Positions 1 through 9,684 are shown, numbered from the stretch's first letter. The stretch: 64,000 nt of DNA from Thiothrix fructosivorans (GCF_017349355.1 NZ_JAFMPM010000006.1:186001-250000), one strand, 5' to 3'. Notes: generated from the sequence alone by a model not told the origin. A program made the numbers and translations.

Positions 1-312
1 CTGACACTCGCCCGCAATAAACCCCTGCACCTTGGGGTCAGCACACGCTTTACAATCGTTAGCATAGCTGTTGCGTAGTTGCGATGGACACGGCGCATTC
101 ACGCAACGGATCAGCGGATCTGTCAGCGTCGCGCAGACTGGCGCAAACACTTCGTAACAAATCGCAGGGCGTGGCTCTTGGCATAATTGATACGCTGTTC
201 TATTCGACGTTACTCGATCTTCCGCTGCGTCGGAACGGCTACACCCCGTTAACGCTGCTGCCGACATCGCTAACAGCAGCCCCCCGTACAGCAGCATTCC
301 TAACCTTTTCAT
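1..312 (-). CDS. Kazal-like lipoprotein, 3' end beyond window
   Basis: The minus strand is open from an ATG at 312 to base 1 (104 codons, no stop inside the window). The N-terminus is a lipoprotein signal peptide: MKR, a hydrophobic stretch, then the lipobox LTGC (Cys at about residue 24), so the mature protein should be lipid-anchored. The rest is Cys-rich, with a Y-x3-C-x2-C-x12-C pattern near the visible end and an upstream APVC, which resembles a Kazal-type serine protease inhibitor fold. Bacterial Kazal-like lipoproteins are known as a family; the target is not. It is divergent from the methyltransferase gene at 412, with about 100 bp between them. The assignment as lipoprotein is firm; the Kazal label is by eye. 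Confidence 0.7.
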   Translation of the reverse strand, partial: MKRLGMLLYGGLLLAMSAAALTGCSRSDAAEDRVTSNRTAYQLCQEPRPAICYEVFAPVCATLTDPLIRCVNAPCPSQLRNSYANDCKACADPKVQGFIAGECQ

Positions 313-411
313 AAAAAACCTCGCACTAGATTGTTTTGGGGAGTACTCAATCACTTGCGACAAGTCGCCGTAATCCGTACTCTTATCCCATTCTTTGTCT
401 GGAGCACTCAC

Positions 412-1074
412 ATGAATCTGGAACACGCCCGCTTTAACATGATCGAACAGCAGATACGCCCGTGGGACGTTCTGAATCAGACCATTTTGGACACGTTTGG
501 TTGCATTCAGCGTGAGCTGTTTGTACCCAAGGTTCACAAGGCACTCGCCTTTGCCGATGTTGAAATTCCGCTAGGACACGGTGAACACATGATGTTCCCG
601 CGCATGGAAGCCCGATTGTTGCAGGCGTTAGCCATTACGCCTGCCGACACTTGCTTAGAAATTGGCACAGGTAGTGGGTTTGTCACTGCCTGTTTGTGCC
701 ATCTTAGCAAACACGTCGACAGCGTGGACATTCACGAGGACTTTACCCGACAAACGGAAGAACGTTTGTATGCCAGCAAGCTGCGCAACCATACGCTGCA
801 CACGGGCGATGCGCTGCGGGATACGGCGCATCACAGCAAGCAATACGATGTCATTGCTATCACTGGCTCGATGCCGACGTACCTGCCATTGTTTGAAGCG
901 CAACTCACGCCGGGTGGACGTTTGTTTGTGGTAGTGGGGCGCGGGGCTGCCATGCAGGCCATGCTGATCAAGCACGAAGAAGACGGTGAATTTACCCGCA
1001 CTGTATTGTTTGAAACACACTTACAAGCACTGGTAGGCGCTGACAGCGATGCTGGGCAAACGTTTGTGTTCTAA
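412..1074 (+). CDS. protein-L-isoaspartate O-methyltransferase family protein
   Basis: A 220-residue class I SAM-dependent methyltransferase of the PCMT family. The SAM-binding glycine motif LEIGTGSGF lies at residues 82-90, and the N-terminus (MNLEHARFNMIEQQIRPW) is typical of PCMT-like proteins encoded next to rhodanese and tolC genes in gammaproteobacteria. The ATG at 412 is preferred over the upstream start at 331 because GGAG sits at 401-404 and the family N-terminus begins here. True PCMT repairs isoaspartyl residues; members of this tolC-linked subgroup may have another substrate. The stop overlaps the start of the rhodanese gene by one base, so the two are translationally coupled. Confidence 0.85.
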   Translation: MNLEHARFNMIEQQIRPWDVLNQTILDTFGCIQRELFVPKVHKALAFADVEIPLGHGEHMMFPRMEARLLQALAITPADTCLEIGTGSGFVTACLCHLSKHVDSVDIHEDFTRQTEERLYASKLRNHTLHTGDALRDTAHHSKQYDVIAITGSMPTYLPLFEAQLTPGGRLFVVVGRGAAMQAMLIKHEEDGEFTRTVLFETHLQALVGADSDAGQTFVF

Positions 1075-1391
1075 TGATACGTCACTGGACACCGAGTGAA
1101 TGTGCCGCGTATTTGAAAACACCGCAAGCACCCCGCATATTGGATGTTCGCGAAGCGTGGGAATATGATATTGCCCACCTCGAAGGTTCTACCTTGATTC
1201 CACTGGGGCAATTAGCGGCACGGTTAGCGCAACTGGATAAAACGCACGAGTGGCTGGTCGTGTGCCATCATGGTATTCGCAGCGCTCATGCGTGTTATTA
1301 TCTGGAACGAAATGGCTTTCAAGTGATCAATCTAACAGGCGGTATCAACCGCTGGGCACAAGAGATTGACCACGATATGTCTCTCTACTAA
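1074..1391 (+). CDS. rhodanese-domain protein
   Basis: A single-domain rhodanese of 105 residues, the usual length for GlpE/PspE-like sulfurtransferases. The active-site loop is CHHGIRS with the catalytic cysteine at residue 64; the family also shows ILDVRE near residue 23. Such proteins carry a persulfide on the cysteine and move sulfane sulfur between donors and acceptors in the cytoplasm. The start overlaps the methyltransferase stop (TAATG). It is followed 80 bp later by the tolC-like gene. The physiological sulfur acceptor cannot be read from the sequence. Confidence 0.88.
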   Translation: MIRHWTPSECAAYLKTPQAPRILDVREAWEYDIAHLEGSTLIPLGQLAARLAQLDKTHEWLVVCHHGIRSAHACYYLERNGFQVINLTGGINRWAQEIDHDMSLY

Positions 1392-1404
1392 CCCGAATTA
1401 GGGC

Positions 1405-1410
1405 TATAAT
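1405..1410 (+). promoter_or_regulatory. possible -10 box upstream of tolC
   Basis: A perfect TATAAT hexamer lies 62 bp upstream of the tolC-like start, in the 80-bp gap after the rhodanese gene. No convincing -35 hexamer is seen at the expected distance, so this is only a candidate promoter. Confidence 0.35.
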
Positions 1411-1471
1411 TCGCGTTTGAATAAACATGCTCCTGCATGTGGCTAACTACAAATTTTGGAACCGTTTTTTT

Positions 1472-3025
1472 ATGAAACAACAGACACTGGCATTCTTGAT
1501 TGCAGCTTCCCTGACACTCGCAACCCAACAAGTGCAGGCGGAAAACCTGCTTCAGGTTTACCAACAGGCGAAGGGCTATGACGCGCAATTCAAAGCGCTC
1601 GAAAGTGACCATCTGGCTATTCTAGAACGCAAACCCCAAGCACTGGCAGCCCTCAAACCCCAAGTCGGTATTTCTGGCTCACTGACCGAAAGTACCCAGC
1701 GTTCTTATGACGCTTCATTCGCCGACTCCAGTGATACAACCACCGGTAGCAGCGCCAATTACAGCCTCAGCTTGAGCAAATCGCTGTATAACCAAGCCTT
1801 GAATGGTCAGGTCAAACAAGCCGATTCCATCATTGCTCAAGCCACGGCGGGGTTAGAAGCCGAACGTGAAGCACTCATCTTACGCGTAGCGGAAGCCTAC
1901 TTTAATTTCCTGCTAACCCAAGACAATCTGGAATTTGCCCGTACCGAGAAAGGCGCAATCAGTCGCCAACTGGAACAAACCCGTGCATATTTTGATGCAG
2001 GGCGCTCCGCGATTACCGATGTTAAAGAAGCGGAATCCCGGTACGACCTCGCCACTGCTCAGGAAATCAATGCAGTCAATCAACTGGATCTGGCACGCGA
2101 ACAACTGCGGGTACTGACTGGCGGCTTTTATCAAACCCTCAATGCACCTGCTGCGAATTTACCCCTGACCGTACCCACGCCAGCAGACATTGAGCACTGG
2201 GTAAAAACAGCGAAAGCCAATAATAAACAGTTAATAGCTAGCCAACATGCCATCCAATCAGCGCAAACTGCCGTTGATATTCAGCGGGCAGGCAAAAAGC
2301 CCGTCGTTGATCTGGTCGCAAAACAAACAGGCAGCGACACCCAAAGCAACGCCGCTCTTGATCCGCGTAACTACGGGGCTAGCGTGGGCGTACAAGTTAG
2401 TATGCCGCTATATACTGGCGGTGGCACGGACTCCAAAATCCGCGAAGCTCAACATAACTTTCGCCAAGCACAACAACAGTACGATTTCCAAAACCGTACC
2501 ACCGAGCAACAAGCACGCAATGCTTTCCTGACGGTGCAATCCAGCATCAGCCAAGTGAAAGCCAACCAACGCGCCCTTGCTTCGGCAGAAACGGCGGCTG
2601 AAGCCACCCAAGCAGGCTTTGAAGTCGGCACACGGACGGCAGTTGACGTATTGACCGCATTACGTAACGTATTCAGTGCGCGGCGTGACTATTCCCAAAC
2701 CCGTTACACTTATTTGCTGAATACGCTAAAGCTGCGTCAAGCGGCAGGTATTTTGAGCGATCAAGACATCGCAGCAATGAACACCTTCATGACCTCCACA
2801 CCTAAGCAACTCGCGGCTGCCATGCAAGACAATGCACCACCAGCAGACTTAGAAGACAACGGCAGTTTCGAGAAATACAGCGCCACGCCTGCTGACGTAA
2901 CTGAAGCTAAAACCGATGCCAAGGCAAGTGTCAAACAAGCACCCATCAAAGCAAACGACAAGGCAGCAGCAGAAGCTGACAAAGCGCCCGCTTTCCAAGA
3001 ACCCGGCGAGCCTGCGAAAAAGTAA
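1472..3025 (+). CDS. tolC: TolC-family outer membrane efflux protein
   Basis: A 517-residue outer membrane factor of the TolC family. The start at 1472 gives a signal peptide (MKQQTLAFLIAASLTLA...VQA, cleavage near residue 24); the upstream in-frame start at 1427 would bury it. Two repeated alpha-helical/beta-strand halves are visible, each with a VAEAYFNFL / ARNAFLTVQ-type helix and a SLSKSLYN / SMPLYTGG-type strand. TolC trimers form the outer-membrane channel of tripartite efflux pumps and type I secretion systems. The last ~90 residues are an Ala/Lys/Asp-rich tail without recognisable domain, making it slightly longer than E. coli TolC. No inner-membrane partner is encoded next to it. It converges on the small unknown gene at 3029. 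Confidence 0.9.
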   Translation: MKQQTLAFLIAASLTLATQQVQAENLLQVYQQAKGYDAQFKALESDHLAILERKPQALAALKPQVGISGSLTESTQRSYDASFADSSDTTTGSSANYSLSLSKSLYNQALNGQVKQADSIIAQATAGLEAEREALILRVAEAYFNFLLTQDNLEFARTEKGAISRQLEQTRAYFDAGRSAITDVKEAESRYDLATAQEINAVNQLDLAREQLRVLTGGFYQTLNAPAANLPLTVPTPADIEHWVKTAKANNKQLIASQHAIQSAQTAVDIQRAGKKPVVDLVAKQTGSDTQSNAALDPRNYGASVGVQVSMPLYTGGGTDSKIREAQHNFRQAQQQYDFQNRTTEQQARNAFLTVQSSISQVKANQRALASAETAAEATQAGFEVGTRTAVDVLTALRNVFSARRDYSQTRYTYLLNTLKLRQAAGILSDQDIAAMNTFMTSTPKQLAAAMQDNAPPADLEDNGSFEKYSATPADVTEAKTDAKASVKQAPIKANDKAAAEADKAPAFQEPGEPAKK

Positions 3026-3028
3026 GCC

Positions 3029-3436
3029 TCAACGCCGGTAAGCGTATTTCCAGCGACACCCCGATGCAGCCTCCAGCGCACTCAGCAAGGCAGCATCGGG
3101 AACCGCTTCCGCCTCGTGAATATTGCCAATAATCACCCAAGTTGCCACACTCAGCGGGGGCTTGCGGATACAATTAAAATCCACTACTGTTTCACCCTGC
3201 GGCAATTGCAGGTAACAAAAAGGTTTGTCTGCGTGCGGCACTAATTCAATATCCGGCGAACATCCCAGAAAACACAGCAAGCTCAGAAACGCCTCCCCCA
3301 CTGCATACCGCCCCTCACCTAACGTCTCCCCCAACAAATCCAAGCCACGCAAACAACGTTCTAGCTGCATTGCAGCAATCGGCACACCTGCCGTTTGCAC
3401 AGGAAATAACACCAGTTGGTGATCGGAATACTGCAT
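3029..3436 (-). CDS. hypothetical protein
   Basis: A 135-residue protein I do not recognise. The ATG at 3436 is preferred to the one at 3472 because GAGAGG lies just upstream. There is no signal peptide and no membrane segment; a hydrophobic-acidic N-terminal half contains ...GLDLLGETLGEGRY..., and the C-terminal half carries a basic tail (CRWKYAYRR). Three to four cysteines are scattered without a metal-binding spacing. It is convergent with tolC (3 bp between stops) and divergent from the DAB operon, so it stands alone. Coding is supported by the Shine-Dalgarno site and codon use like its neighbours. Confidence 0.6.
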   Translation of the reverse strand: MQYSDHQLVLFPVQTAGVPIAAMQLERCLRGLDLLGETLGEGRYAVGEAFLSLLCFLGCSPDIELVPHADKPFCYLQLPQGETVVDFNCIRKPPLSVATWVIIGNIHEAEAVPDAALLSALEAASGCRWKYAYRR

Positions 3437-3476
3437 GAACTTGCCTCTCGCGCCGCAAAAGTGGATAACCAAACCC

Positions 3477-3482
3477 TATAAT
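3477..3482 (+). promoter_or_regulatory. possible -10 box of the DAB operon
   Basis: TATAAT at 3477-3482, in the 125-bp gap between the divergent small gene and the first DAB-operon gene. No good -35 is present, so an activator may be needed; no regulator gene of LysR type is adjacent. Confidence 0.35.
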
Positions 3483-3561
3483 ACCTACCCCTAAATGACA
3501 AATTTATGTAGTATCATTTGCCTACATTCCCCGACCAAACCTGAAGGCGAAATTGGATCTC

Positions 3562-5040
3562 ATGGACAACCTCCTCATCCTATTGTTAATGCTGCCCGCT
3601 GTGGGTGCGGGTGTCTTGGCATTCTTGCCGAGTGAACACCCGACATTAATCCGCAATACTGCAATTGCGGTGGCACTTTTAACACTGGTCTATGCGTTTG
3701 GCTTGACCAGCCAGATGGATTTTGCCAATCCCGCCATCCAATTACAGACTAGCGTGGTATGGAATGCGCAATTAGGCACATCCTTTAGCATCGGTGTAGA
3801 TGGGCTATCATATCCACTGATTTTACTGACCACCGTATTGGTACTAATGGCGTTGCTCGCCTCGCACATGATTACCCACCACGTTAAAGGCTATTACTTG
3901 CTCATGCTCTTGCTGGAAGCCGCCACGATGGGGGTATTCATGGCGCAAGACTGGGGCTTGTTTTACGTCTTCTGGGAACTGGTGCTGATTCCGCTGTTCT
4001 TCCTGATTGATCGCTGGGGTGGTAAGAACCGCCAAACCGCCGCGCTGAATTTCGTGTTGTATACGATGGGCGGCTCAGTGTTCATGCTGTTAGCATTGCT
4101 AGTGTTGTTTGATGCCACACCCCAGCATTCGTTTACCTTTGCCGCGATGGCAGAAGGCGCAGCAACCCTCAGTTCAGCCGAACAGGTAATGATTTTTGCG
4201 GGGCTGCTGATTGGTTTTGGGGTAAAAATGCCGCTGTTCCCGCTGCACGGCTGGCTGCCGTTGGCACACGTCGAAGCGCCCAGCCCTGTGAGTATTTTGC
4301 TCTCCGGCATTCTCTTGAAAATGGGGTCGTATGGTTTGCTACGCGCCATTGACGGTTTACCGTTGGCAGCGCAAGCGATGCAGGGTTTGCTGTTTACCTT
4401 AGGCGTGGTCGGCTTGCTGTACGGCGGCTTGCTGGCATGGCGGCAAAGCGATATGAAAAAAATGATCGCATATTCTTCCGTCAGTCACATGGGCGTGGTG
4501 CTCATTGGCATTTCCACCTTGAATGTGCACGGCATGACCGGCGCGGTGTATCAGATGGTGGCACATGGCTTGGTGGCAGGTGCAACCTTCATGCTGATCG
4601 GCTTGCTGTATGAACGTACCCATACCCGCGACATTAACGATTACGGCTCACTCATCAAAGTCACCCCGCGCTTTGCCTTTCTGATTATCCTTGCGTTTGT
4701 GGGTGGAGTAGGTTTGCCGAGTACTGCCGGATTTGTGGCGGAACTGCATGTGCTGATTGGCGGTTTCGAGCGTTGGGGCTGGTCTATCGTGCTGTTATCA
4801 CTGGGTGTATTAATCACCGCAACGTACAGCATCCGTACCATCAAGCAACTGTATACCGGCCCGGTGCGGCTGGATATGCAGCAAGTGGAAGACATGCGCC
4901 CACTGGAAATGGTGGCAGCGGGTAGCCTGATTTTCGGCACATTGTTGCTAGGCTTTTACCCCACCCCGTTGCTGGACATGATGGCTATGTCGGTGCAACA
5001 ACTCATCAGCCACGTAGCCTCAGGAGGATTGATGCCGTGA
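3562..5040 (+). CDS. NuoM-like proton-translocating antiporter subunit in DAB operon
   Basis: A 492-residue polytopic membrane protein of the proton-conducting transporter family (NuoL/M/N, MrpA/D). It keeps the hallmark charges: glutamate in the FWELVLIP motif of TM5, lysine 222 in the GVKMPLFPLH segment of TM7 and a second lysine in LLKMGSYG of TM8. These are the residues through which complex I antiporter subunits move protons. There is no complex I operon here; instead it heads a run of dabA/dabB genes, so it probably serves the inorganic-carbon pump. The start is uncertain: ATG 3562 is used, but an in-frame TTG at 3553 has a better placed AAGG. The stop overlaps the next start by 4 bases. 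Confidence 0.88.
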   Translation: MDNLLILLLMLPAVGAGVLAFLPSEHPTLIRNTAIAVALLTLVYAFGLTSQMDFANPAIQLQTSVVWNAQLGTSFSIGVDGLSYPLILLTTVLVLMALLASHMITHHVKGYYLLMLLLEAATMGVFMAQDWGLFYVFWELVLIPLFFLIDRWGGKNRQTAALNFVLYTMGGSVFMLLALLVLFDATPQHSFTFAAMAEGAATLSSAEQVMIFAGLLIGFGVKMPLFPLHGWLPLAHVEAPSPVSILLSGILLKMGSYGLLRAIDGLPLAAQAMQGLLFTLGVVGLLYGGLLAWRQSDMKKMIAYSSVSHMGVVLIGISTLNVHGMTGAVYQMVAHGLVAGATFMLIGLLYERTHTRDINDYGSLIKVTPRFAFLIILAFVGGVGLPSTAGFVAELHVLIGGFERWGWSIVLLSLGVLITATYSIRTIKQLYTGPVRLDMQQVEDMRPLEMVAAGSLIFGTLLLGFYPTPLLDMMAMSVQQLISHVASGGLMP

Positions 5041-8000
5041 CAGCAGGGGCATTCCAGCATTTGTTGGAACACTTGGCGCATGTGTTGCCCGGTCAAGCCC
5101 CGTTACGTGATTTTGTGCATCACAATACCCTGCACGGCTTACAACACCTGCCGTTTCCTGAGGCACTGCGTGCGGCGCATGACATCACGGGAGCTTACGG
5201 CTACTTACCTGCCGAGACATTTCGCGACCTGTTCCAACGCGGGCGCATCAACAGCGCCGACATCCATGCCGTCTTAACCGCGACACCACACCTACACAGT
5301 GCTGAAGAGCTGTTTCATCATGCCGCGAGTGCAACACCCATTACCCGTGGGGATGTGTATCGCACTGCCATGACTCACCCAATAACGGCGATCAGCCCCA
5401 CGCAATTCGTTTGGCAAGTGGAAGAACAGCAAATATTGGAACACCGTGGGGATACTTGGCTAGCCTGCCTGAGTGCCTTGCAACTCGGTCACCACCTACA
5501 GCATTCCGAAGACTTAGCACACGCCATTACCACTGAGACGCTCCTACCCCAACTTGCCCAACACGCCCAACAACACCTGCTGGAATTAACCGAGCATGTC
5601 GGCACGACCCTGACCTTGCGCGGTTTATTATTGGCAGTGACGGGCGAAGACATCCTCCACGACGTGCGCCCCTTGCTGCTGCGTCAAGCCGCGTCGTGGC
5701 TGGATCAAGGCATGGCGGCATGGCACAACGGCACAGCAGGTGACAGCTTTTTCGAGGCATGGCGCAATGCCAGTGCCGACGACCTCACCAGCACACTAGA
5801 AGATTTGCCAGACTGGAACGAACACCTACGCTCCCTGCCCGATACTGCCGAAGCCGCCATCATTGCCGAATTGCAACGCATCGGCATCCCCAAAGAACAC
5901 TGGGACAGCTATCTAGAACGACTCGCGCTGGAACTCCCTGGCTGGTCAGGCATGTTCCTATGGCGACACGAGCACCCCGATTACGCAGGCACAGCCACGC
6001 CCCCCGCCAATATGCTCGATTACCTCGCAGTACGCTTGAGCATGGAACACCTGTTTGCACGGCGTTTGTGCCGCCAAATCTGGCTGATGGAGGCGAACCT
6101 TGGCAATATTCGTGGACGCTTTCGCCACCACCCCAGCGAATTCTTCGTGCGCTATTACACCTTCAACCGCCGTCTGCCGGAATACTTGCTCACCACCGCG
6201 CAACAACTCATCCGCCACAGCCGCCCGCGTGTTTACGAAGAACAGCAATGGGAACAGCTTGCCCAACAGATTTGGATGTGGATGCAAAAAGCAGGCGAAG
6301 GCACGGGGTATTCGGCTTACGATCACGGCTGGCGCTTATTCCAACTCGCGCAACACTTAAAGCTGAGTACGGATACTCTGCGCAGTTTAACGCCTGAACA
6401 ACTTGCCACGATTTTTACCTGCCTCGACGCACTCGATGCTGAGCAAAGCGGCTTCCTCTGGCTGCAAGCGTATGAACGCCATTACCGCGAACAAATTTTC
6501 AACGCAATTGCCCTCAACCACGGACGCGGTACCTGGCGGCAGCGTGAGCAACGCCCACAAGCGCAAGTCGTGTTCTGTATGGACGAGCGTGAAGAAGGCA
6601 TTCGCCGCCACTTGGAAGAAGGCAATCCGCAGATTGAAACGCTGGGCGCTGCCGCCTTCTTCAATCTGCCGATGAACTGGCAAGGGCTGGACGATAAAAC
6701 GGTTACCAAACTGTGCCCTGTCCCCGTCACACCCGAACATCTGGTGCGCGAAGTGCCGGACTTGCCCGCCGACGATGCACCGCTGCTTCAGCACCAGCGC
6801 CGCGTCACGTGGCGCAAACGTTTATTTGCCGACCTTCAACACGTTACCCGCCACAACTTGCTGCTGGGAACACTCAGCCAGATGGTGCTTGCACCTGCCT
6901 CGTTGGGGATTATGTTGGGCAAATCTTACCTGCCACTCGGTTTTGGGCAATGGGTGAAAAGCCTGCGCCGTAGCGTGGATGTGCCGATTCCCACCAAGCT
7001 CGAATTTAGCGCTTTGCACGCGGATAACCGCCGTTCCAGCCAGCAAAACCAGATGGGTTTCACGGATACTGAACAAGCGGATAAAGTCGGCGGCTTCTTG
7101 CGCATGATCGGTTTGACCGACGGCTTTGCACCGCTGGTGGTGATCATGGGGCATGGCTCGACCAGCCAGAATAACCCTCATGCTGCCGCTTACGAATGCG
7201 GCGCGTGCAGCGGACGGCACAGCGGCCCGAATGCCCGCGTGTTTGCCGCTATGGCCAATCGCCCCGAAGTGCGCACCCTGTTAGCGGCGCAAGGTATCCA
7301 CGTTCCGGCGGATACGTGGTTTGTCGGGGCAGAACATGATACCTGTGACGAACACATTCCGTGGTTTGATACGCACAAAGTCCCTGCCGCTCGGCACGCC
7401 GATTTGCAGGCATTGCAAGCTGCCCTCATCACCGCCGCGCAGCATTCCGCACACGAACGTTGCCGCAAACTCGCCTCCGCACCGCGCAACCCCACGCTGC
7501 GCCAAGCCAGCCAGCACATTGCCGGACGTGCCGTCGATTACAGCCAAGCTCGCCCTGAATTGGGTCATGCCACCAATGCCTGTGCGCTGATTGGGCGACG
7601 TGCCGTGACGCGTGGCAGTTTTTTGGATCGGCGCTGCTTCCTGATTTCCTACGACTGCACCCGCGATGCCGATGGCAAGATTCTGGAAAATATTCTGTTG
7701 AATGCGGGGCCAGTGGGCGCGGGTATCAATCTGGAATACTATTTTTCCACCGTGAACAACGAGCGTTACGGCGCAGGCACAAAAGTCACCCACAACCTGA
7801 CGGGCTTGTTTGGGGTGATGGAGGGTGTGTTTAGCGATTTACGCACGGGCTTGCCTGCGCAGATGATCGAAATCCACGAAGCGATGCGCTTGCTGGTCAT
7901 TGTCGAAGCAAAAACGGCCACGGTTGGCGAGATTTATGCGCGGCAAGCGCCCTTGCAGGAATTGATCGGCGGCGGCTGGCTGATTGTGGCGGTGAAAGAC

Positions 8001-8174
8001 CCCGATTCGCGTGCCATTGAGCTGTTTGTGCCGGAACAAGGCTTTGTGCGTTGGGAGGGGGATATGCGGGAATTGCCTATCGTCAAACGGTCGGTGGATT
8101 GGTATGCGGGGGATTATGGGCATCTTGAACCGGCATTAGTGACCGCCAATGCACGCGAGGCACATCATGCCTGA
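5037..8174 (+). CDS. dabA: DabA-type inorganic carbon transporter subunit (UPF0753/DUF2309), first copy
   Basis: A 1045-residue cytoplasmic/peripheral protein of the DUF2309 family. DabA is the beta-carbonic-anhydrase-like half of the DAB bicarbonate-accumulating complex; with a DabB proton channel it drives CO2 hydration and dissolved inorganic carbon uptake using the proton gradient. The predicted zinc site is intact: Cys514 and Asp516 in FCMDERE, His706 in MGHGS and Cys721 in YECGACSG. The His-Cys spacing of 15 matches that of the characterised Halothiobacillus protein (H524, C539). GTG start at 5037 with AGGAGG at 5022-5027. It overlaps its dabB by 8 bases, as expected for a translationally coupled complex. 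It is longer than the ~830-residue DabA proteins I recall. Confidence 0.93.
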   Translation: MTAGAFQHLLEHLAHVLPGQAPLRDFVHHNTLHGLQHLPFPEALRAAHDITGAYGYLPAETFRDLFQRGRINSADIHAVLTATPHLHSAEELFHHAASATPITRGDVYRTAMTHPITAISPTQFVWQVEEQQILEHRGDTWLACLSALQLGHHLQHSEDLAHAITTETLLPQLAQHAQQHLLELTEHVGTTLTLRGLLLAVTGEDILHDVRPLLLRQAASWLDQGMAAWHNGTAGDSFFEAWRNASADDLTSTLEDLPDWNEHLRSLPDTAEAAIIAELQRIGIPKEHWDSYLERLALELPGWSGMFLWRHEHPDYAGTATPPANMLDYLAVRLSMEHLFARRLCRQIWLMEANLGNIRGRFRHHPSEFFVRYYTFNRRLPEYLLTTAQQLIRHSRPRVYEEQQWEQLAQQIWMWMQKAGEGTGYSAYDHGWRLFQLAQHLKLSTDTLRSLTPEQLATIFTCLDALDAEQSGFLWLQAYERHYREQIFNAIALNHGRGTWRQREQRPQAQVVFCMDEREEGIRRHLEEGNPQIETLGAAAFFNLPMNWQGLDDKTVTKLCPVPVTPEHLVREVPDLPADDAPLLQHQRRVTWRKRLFADLQHVTRHNLLLGTLSQMVLAPASLGIMLGKSYLPLGFGQWVKSLRRSVDVPIPTKLEFSALHADNRRSSQQNQMGFTDTEQADKVGGFLRMIGLTDGFAPLVVIMGHGSTSQNNPHAAAYECGACSGRHSGPNARVFAAMANRPEVRTLLAAQGIHVPADTWFVGAEHDTCDEHIPWFDTHKVPAARHADLQALQAALITAAQHSAHERCRKLASAPRNPTLRQASQHIAGRAVDYSQARPELGHATNACALIGRRAVTRGSFLDRRCFLISYDCTRDADGKILENILLNAGPVGAGINLEYYFSTVNNERYGAGTKVTHNLTGLFGVMEGVFSDLRTGLPAQMIEIHEAMRLLVIVEAKTATVGEIYARQAPLQELIGGGWLIVAVKDPDSRAIELFVPEQGFVRWEGDMRELPIVKRSVDWYAGDYGHLEPALVTANAREAHHA

Positions 8175-9672
8175 TTTCCCCAATAGCTTGCTCCTCCTCA
8201 TCCCCGGACTCCCCTTCCTAGCCGCCCTGTGGATCATCCTCGGTGTGATGTTCGGCTGGAATCGCGGCGAATCCGGCGAACGCGAAACCGCTCGCGTCGC
8301 CGTCACCGCCAACACGCTCAGCTTGCTCATGATGCTGGGGCTGGCGATTTACGATGTCACCCACGGCGCACCCGGTCACGTCATGCTGTTTTCGTGGTTA
8401 CGCAGCGGCGATTATCACGCCTCGGTGAGCCTGATACTCGATACCCTGAGCCTCACCTTCGGCGTGGTCATGGCAACCATTATCTTGGTGGTAACGCGCT
8501 TTTCGGTGAATTACCTGCATCGCGAAGCCGGATTTCAACGCTTTTTCATCGTCATCTCGCTATTTTCCTGCGCAATGTTGCTGATTGTGCTCTCCGGCAG
8601 TGCCTTGCTCGGCTTTATTGGCTGGGAAATGGCGGGAATCAGCTCCTACATGCTGATTGCCTACGCATGGCAGCGCGAAACCGCCGTCGAAGGGGCAACC
8701 CGTGCGTTTGTCACCAACCGTTTTGGCGATACCGGCTATTTGTTCGGCATGTTCATGGGGTTTAGCTGGCTAGGTAATGTGGAATGGAATGCGCTGTTTG
8801 CCGACAAACCGCAGATGTCTGGCATGGCGGTCGGCATTATGACGATGGGCTTCATGCTGGCAGCGCTGGTAAAATCGGCGCAATTTCCGTTCAGTGCGTG
8901 GATTACACGGGCGCTCGAAGGACCCACACCCTCCAGCGCGGTGTTTTATGGCTCAATCATGGTACACGCGGGCATTTACCTGTTGCTGCGCCTTGAACCT
9001 TTACTCAATGAAACACCGTTACTCAGCAATGTGCTGATCATAATTGGCACACTCACCGTCTTGTACGGTTGGCTGGGTGTGCAAGTGCAAACCGACATTA
9101 AAAGCTCGCTGATTTTTTCCACCCAACAGCAAACCGGGCTGATGTTGGTGGAAATCGGGCTGGGGTTTTATACCTTCGCGGCTATTCACATGGGGCTGCA
9201 CGCCATTTGGCGGGCGTACCAGTTTTTGCATTCGCCCTCCTTCCTGCAACAGACCGAGTGGCAACCCGCTAACCCCGCTCCGGCATGGCTACGGCAGCAC
9301 AAGTGGCTGTATACTGCTGCGCTCCAACGGTTCTGGCTCGTACCGCTGGAAAATTGGTTATTAGTTCGCCCCACGCAAGCGCTAGCGCATGAAGTGCAAA
9401 CCCTTGACTCGCGGGTGATTGACCGCCTTGCAGGCACAGCATCACGGGAAAATGGTTTAGGCACAGGCTCTGGCGTACTCGGTCATCTCATGCAGTGGGT
9501 AGCAGAACACTTTGAATGGCTGGAAGACCGTCTGCTATTGCAGAAAGGCGGCGGCAAGCTGGGTAAACGCTTGCAGCAACTCGGCGAATATTTGGATCTG
9601 GTAGAAGAACTCCTAGCACAGCCTCGCTACCTGATATTGTTAATAGCGGCTACCCTCGCCGTTATTTTGTAG
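8167..9672 (+). CDS. dabB: DabB-type proton-channel subunit, first copy
   Basis: A 501-residue NuoL-like membrane protein. The ATG at 8167 is preferred to 8149 because GAGG lies 6 bases upstream and the N-terminus (MPDFPNSLLLLIP) then matches the second copy (MPNVMLLLIP). Key proton-path residues are present: Glu154 in IGWEMAG, Lys236 in ALVKSAQFPFSAW, and the histidine of MVHAGIYLL. The last ~100 residues form the DabB-type tail, with an amphipathic segment (HLMQWVAEHFEWLEDRLLLQ) before a final membrane helix. DabB lets protons in and energises the DabA carbonic-anhydrase-like partner. It overlaps dabA by 8 bases and is followed after 12 bases by a second dabA. Confidence 0.92.
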   Translation: MPDFPNSLLLLIPGLPFLAALWIILGVMFGWNRGESGERETARVAVTANTLSLLMMLGLAIYDVTHGAPGHVMLFSWLRSGDYHASVSLILDTLSLTFGVVMATIILVVTRFSVNYLHREAGFQRFFIVISLFSCAMLLIVLSGSALLGFIGWEMAGISSYMLIAYAWQRETAVEGATRAFVTNRFGDTGYLFGMFMGFSWLGNVEWNALFADKPQMSGMAVGIMTMGFMLAALVKSAQFPFSAWITRALEGPTPSSAVFYGSIMVHAGIYLLLRLEPLLNETPLLSNVLIIIGTLTVLYGWLGVQVQTDIKSSLIFSTQQQTGLMLVEIGLGFYTFAAIHMGLHAIWRAYQFLHSPSFLQQTEWQPANPAPAWLRQHKWLYTAALQRFWLVPLENWLLVRPTQALAHEVQTLDSRVIDRLAGTASRENGLGTGSGVLGHLMQWVAEHFEWLEDRLLLQKGGGKLGKRLQQLGEYLDLVEELLAQPRYLILLIAATLAVIL

Positions 9673-9684
9673 GAAAACGATGAC

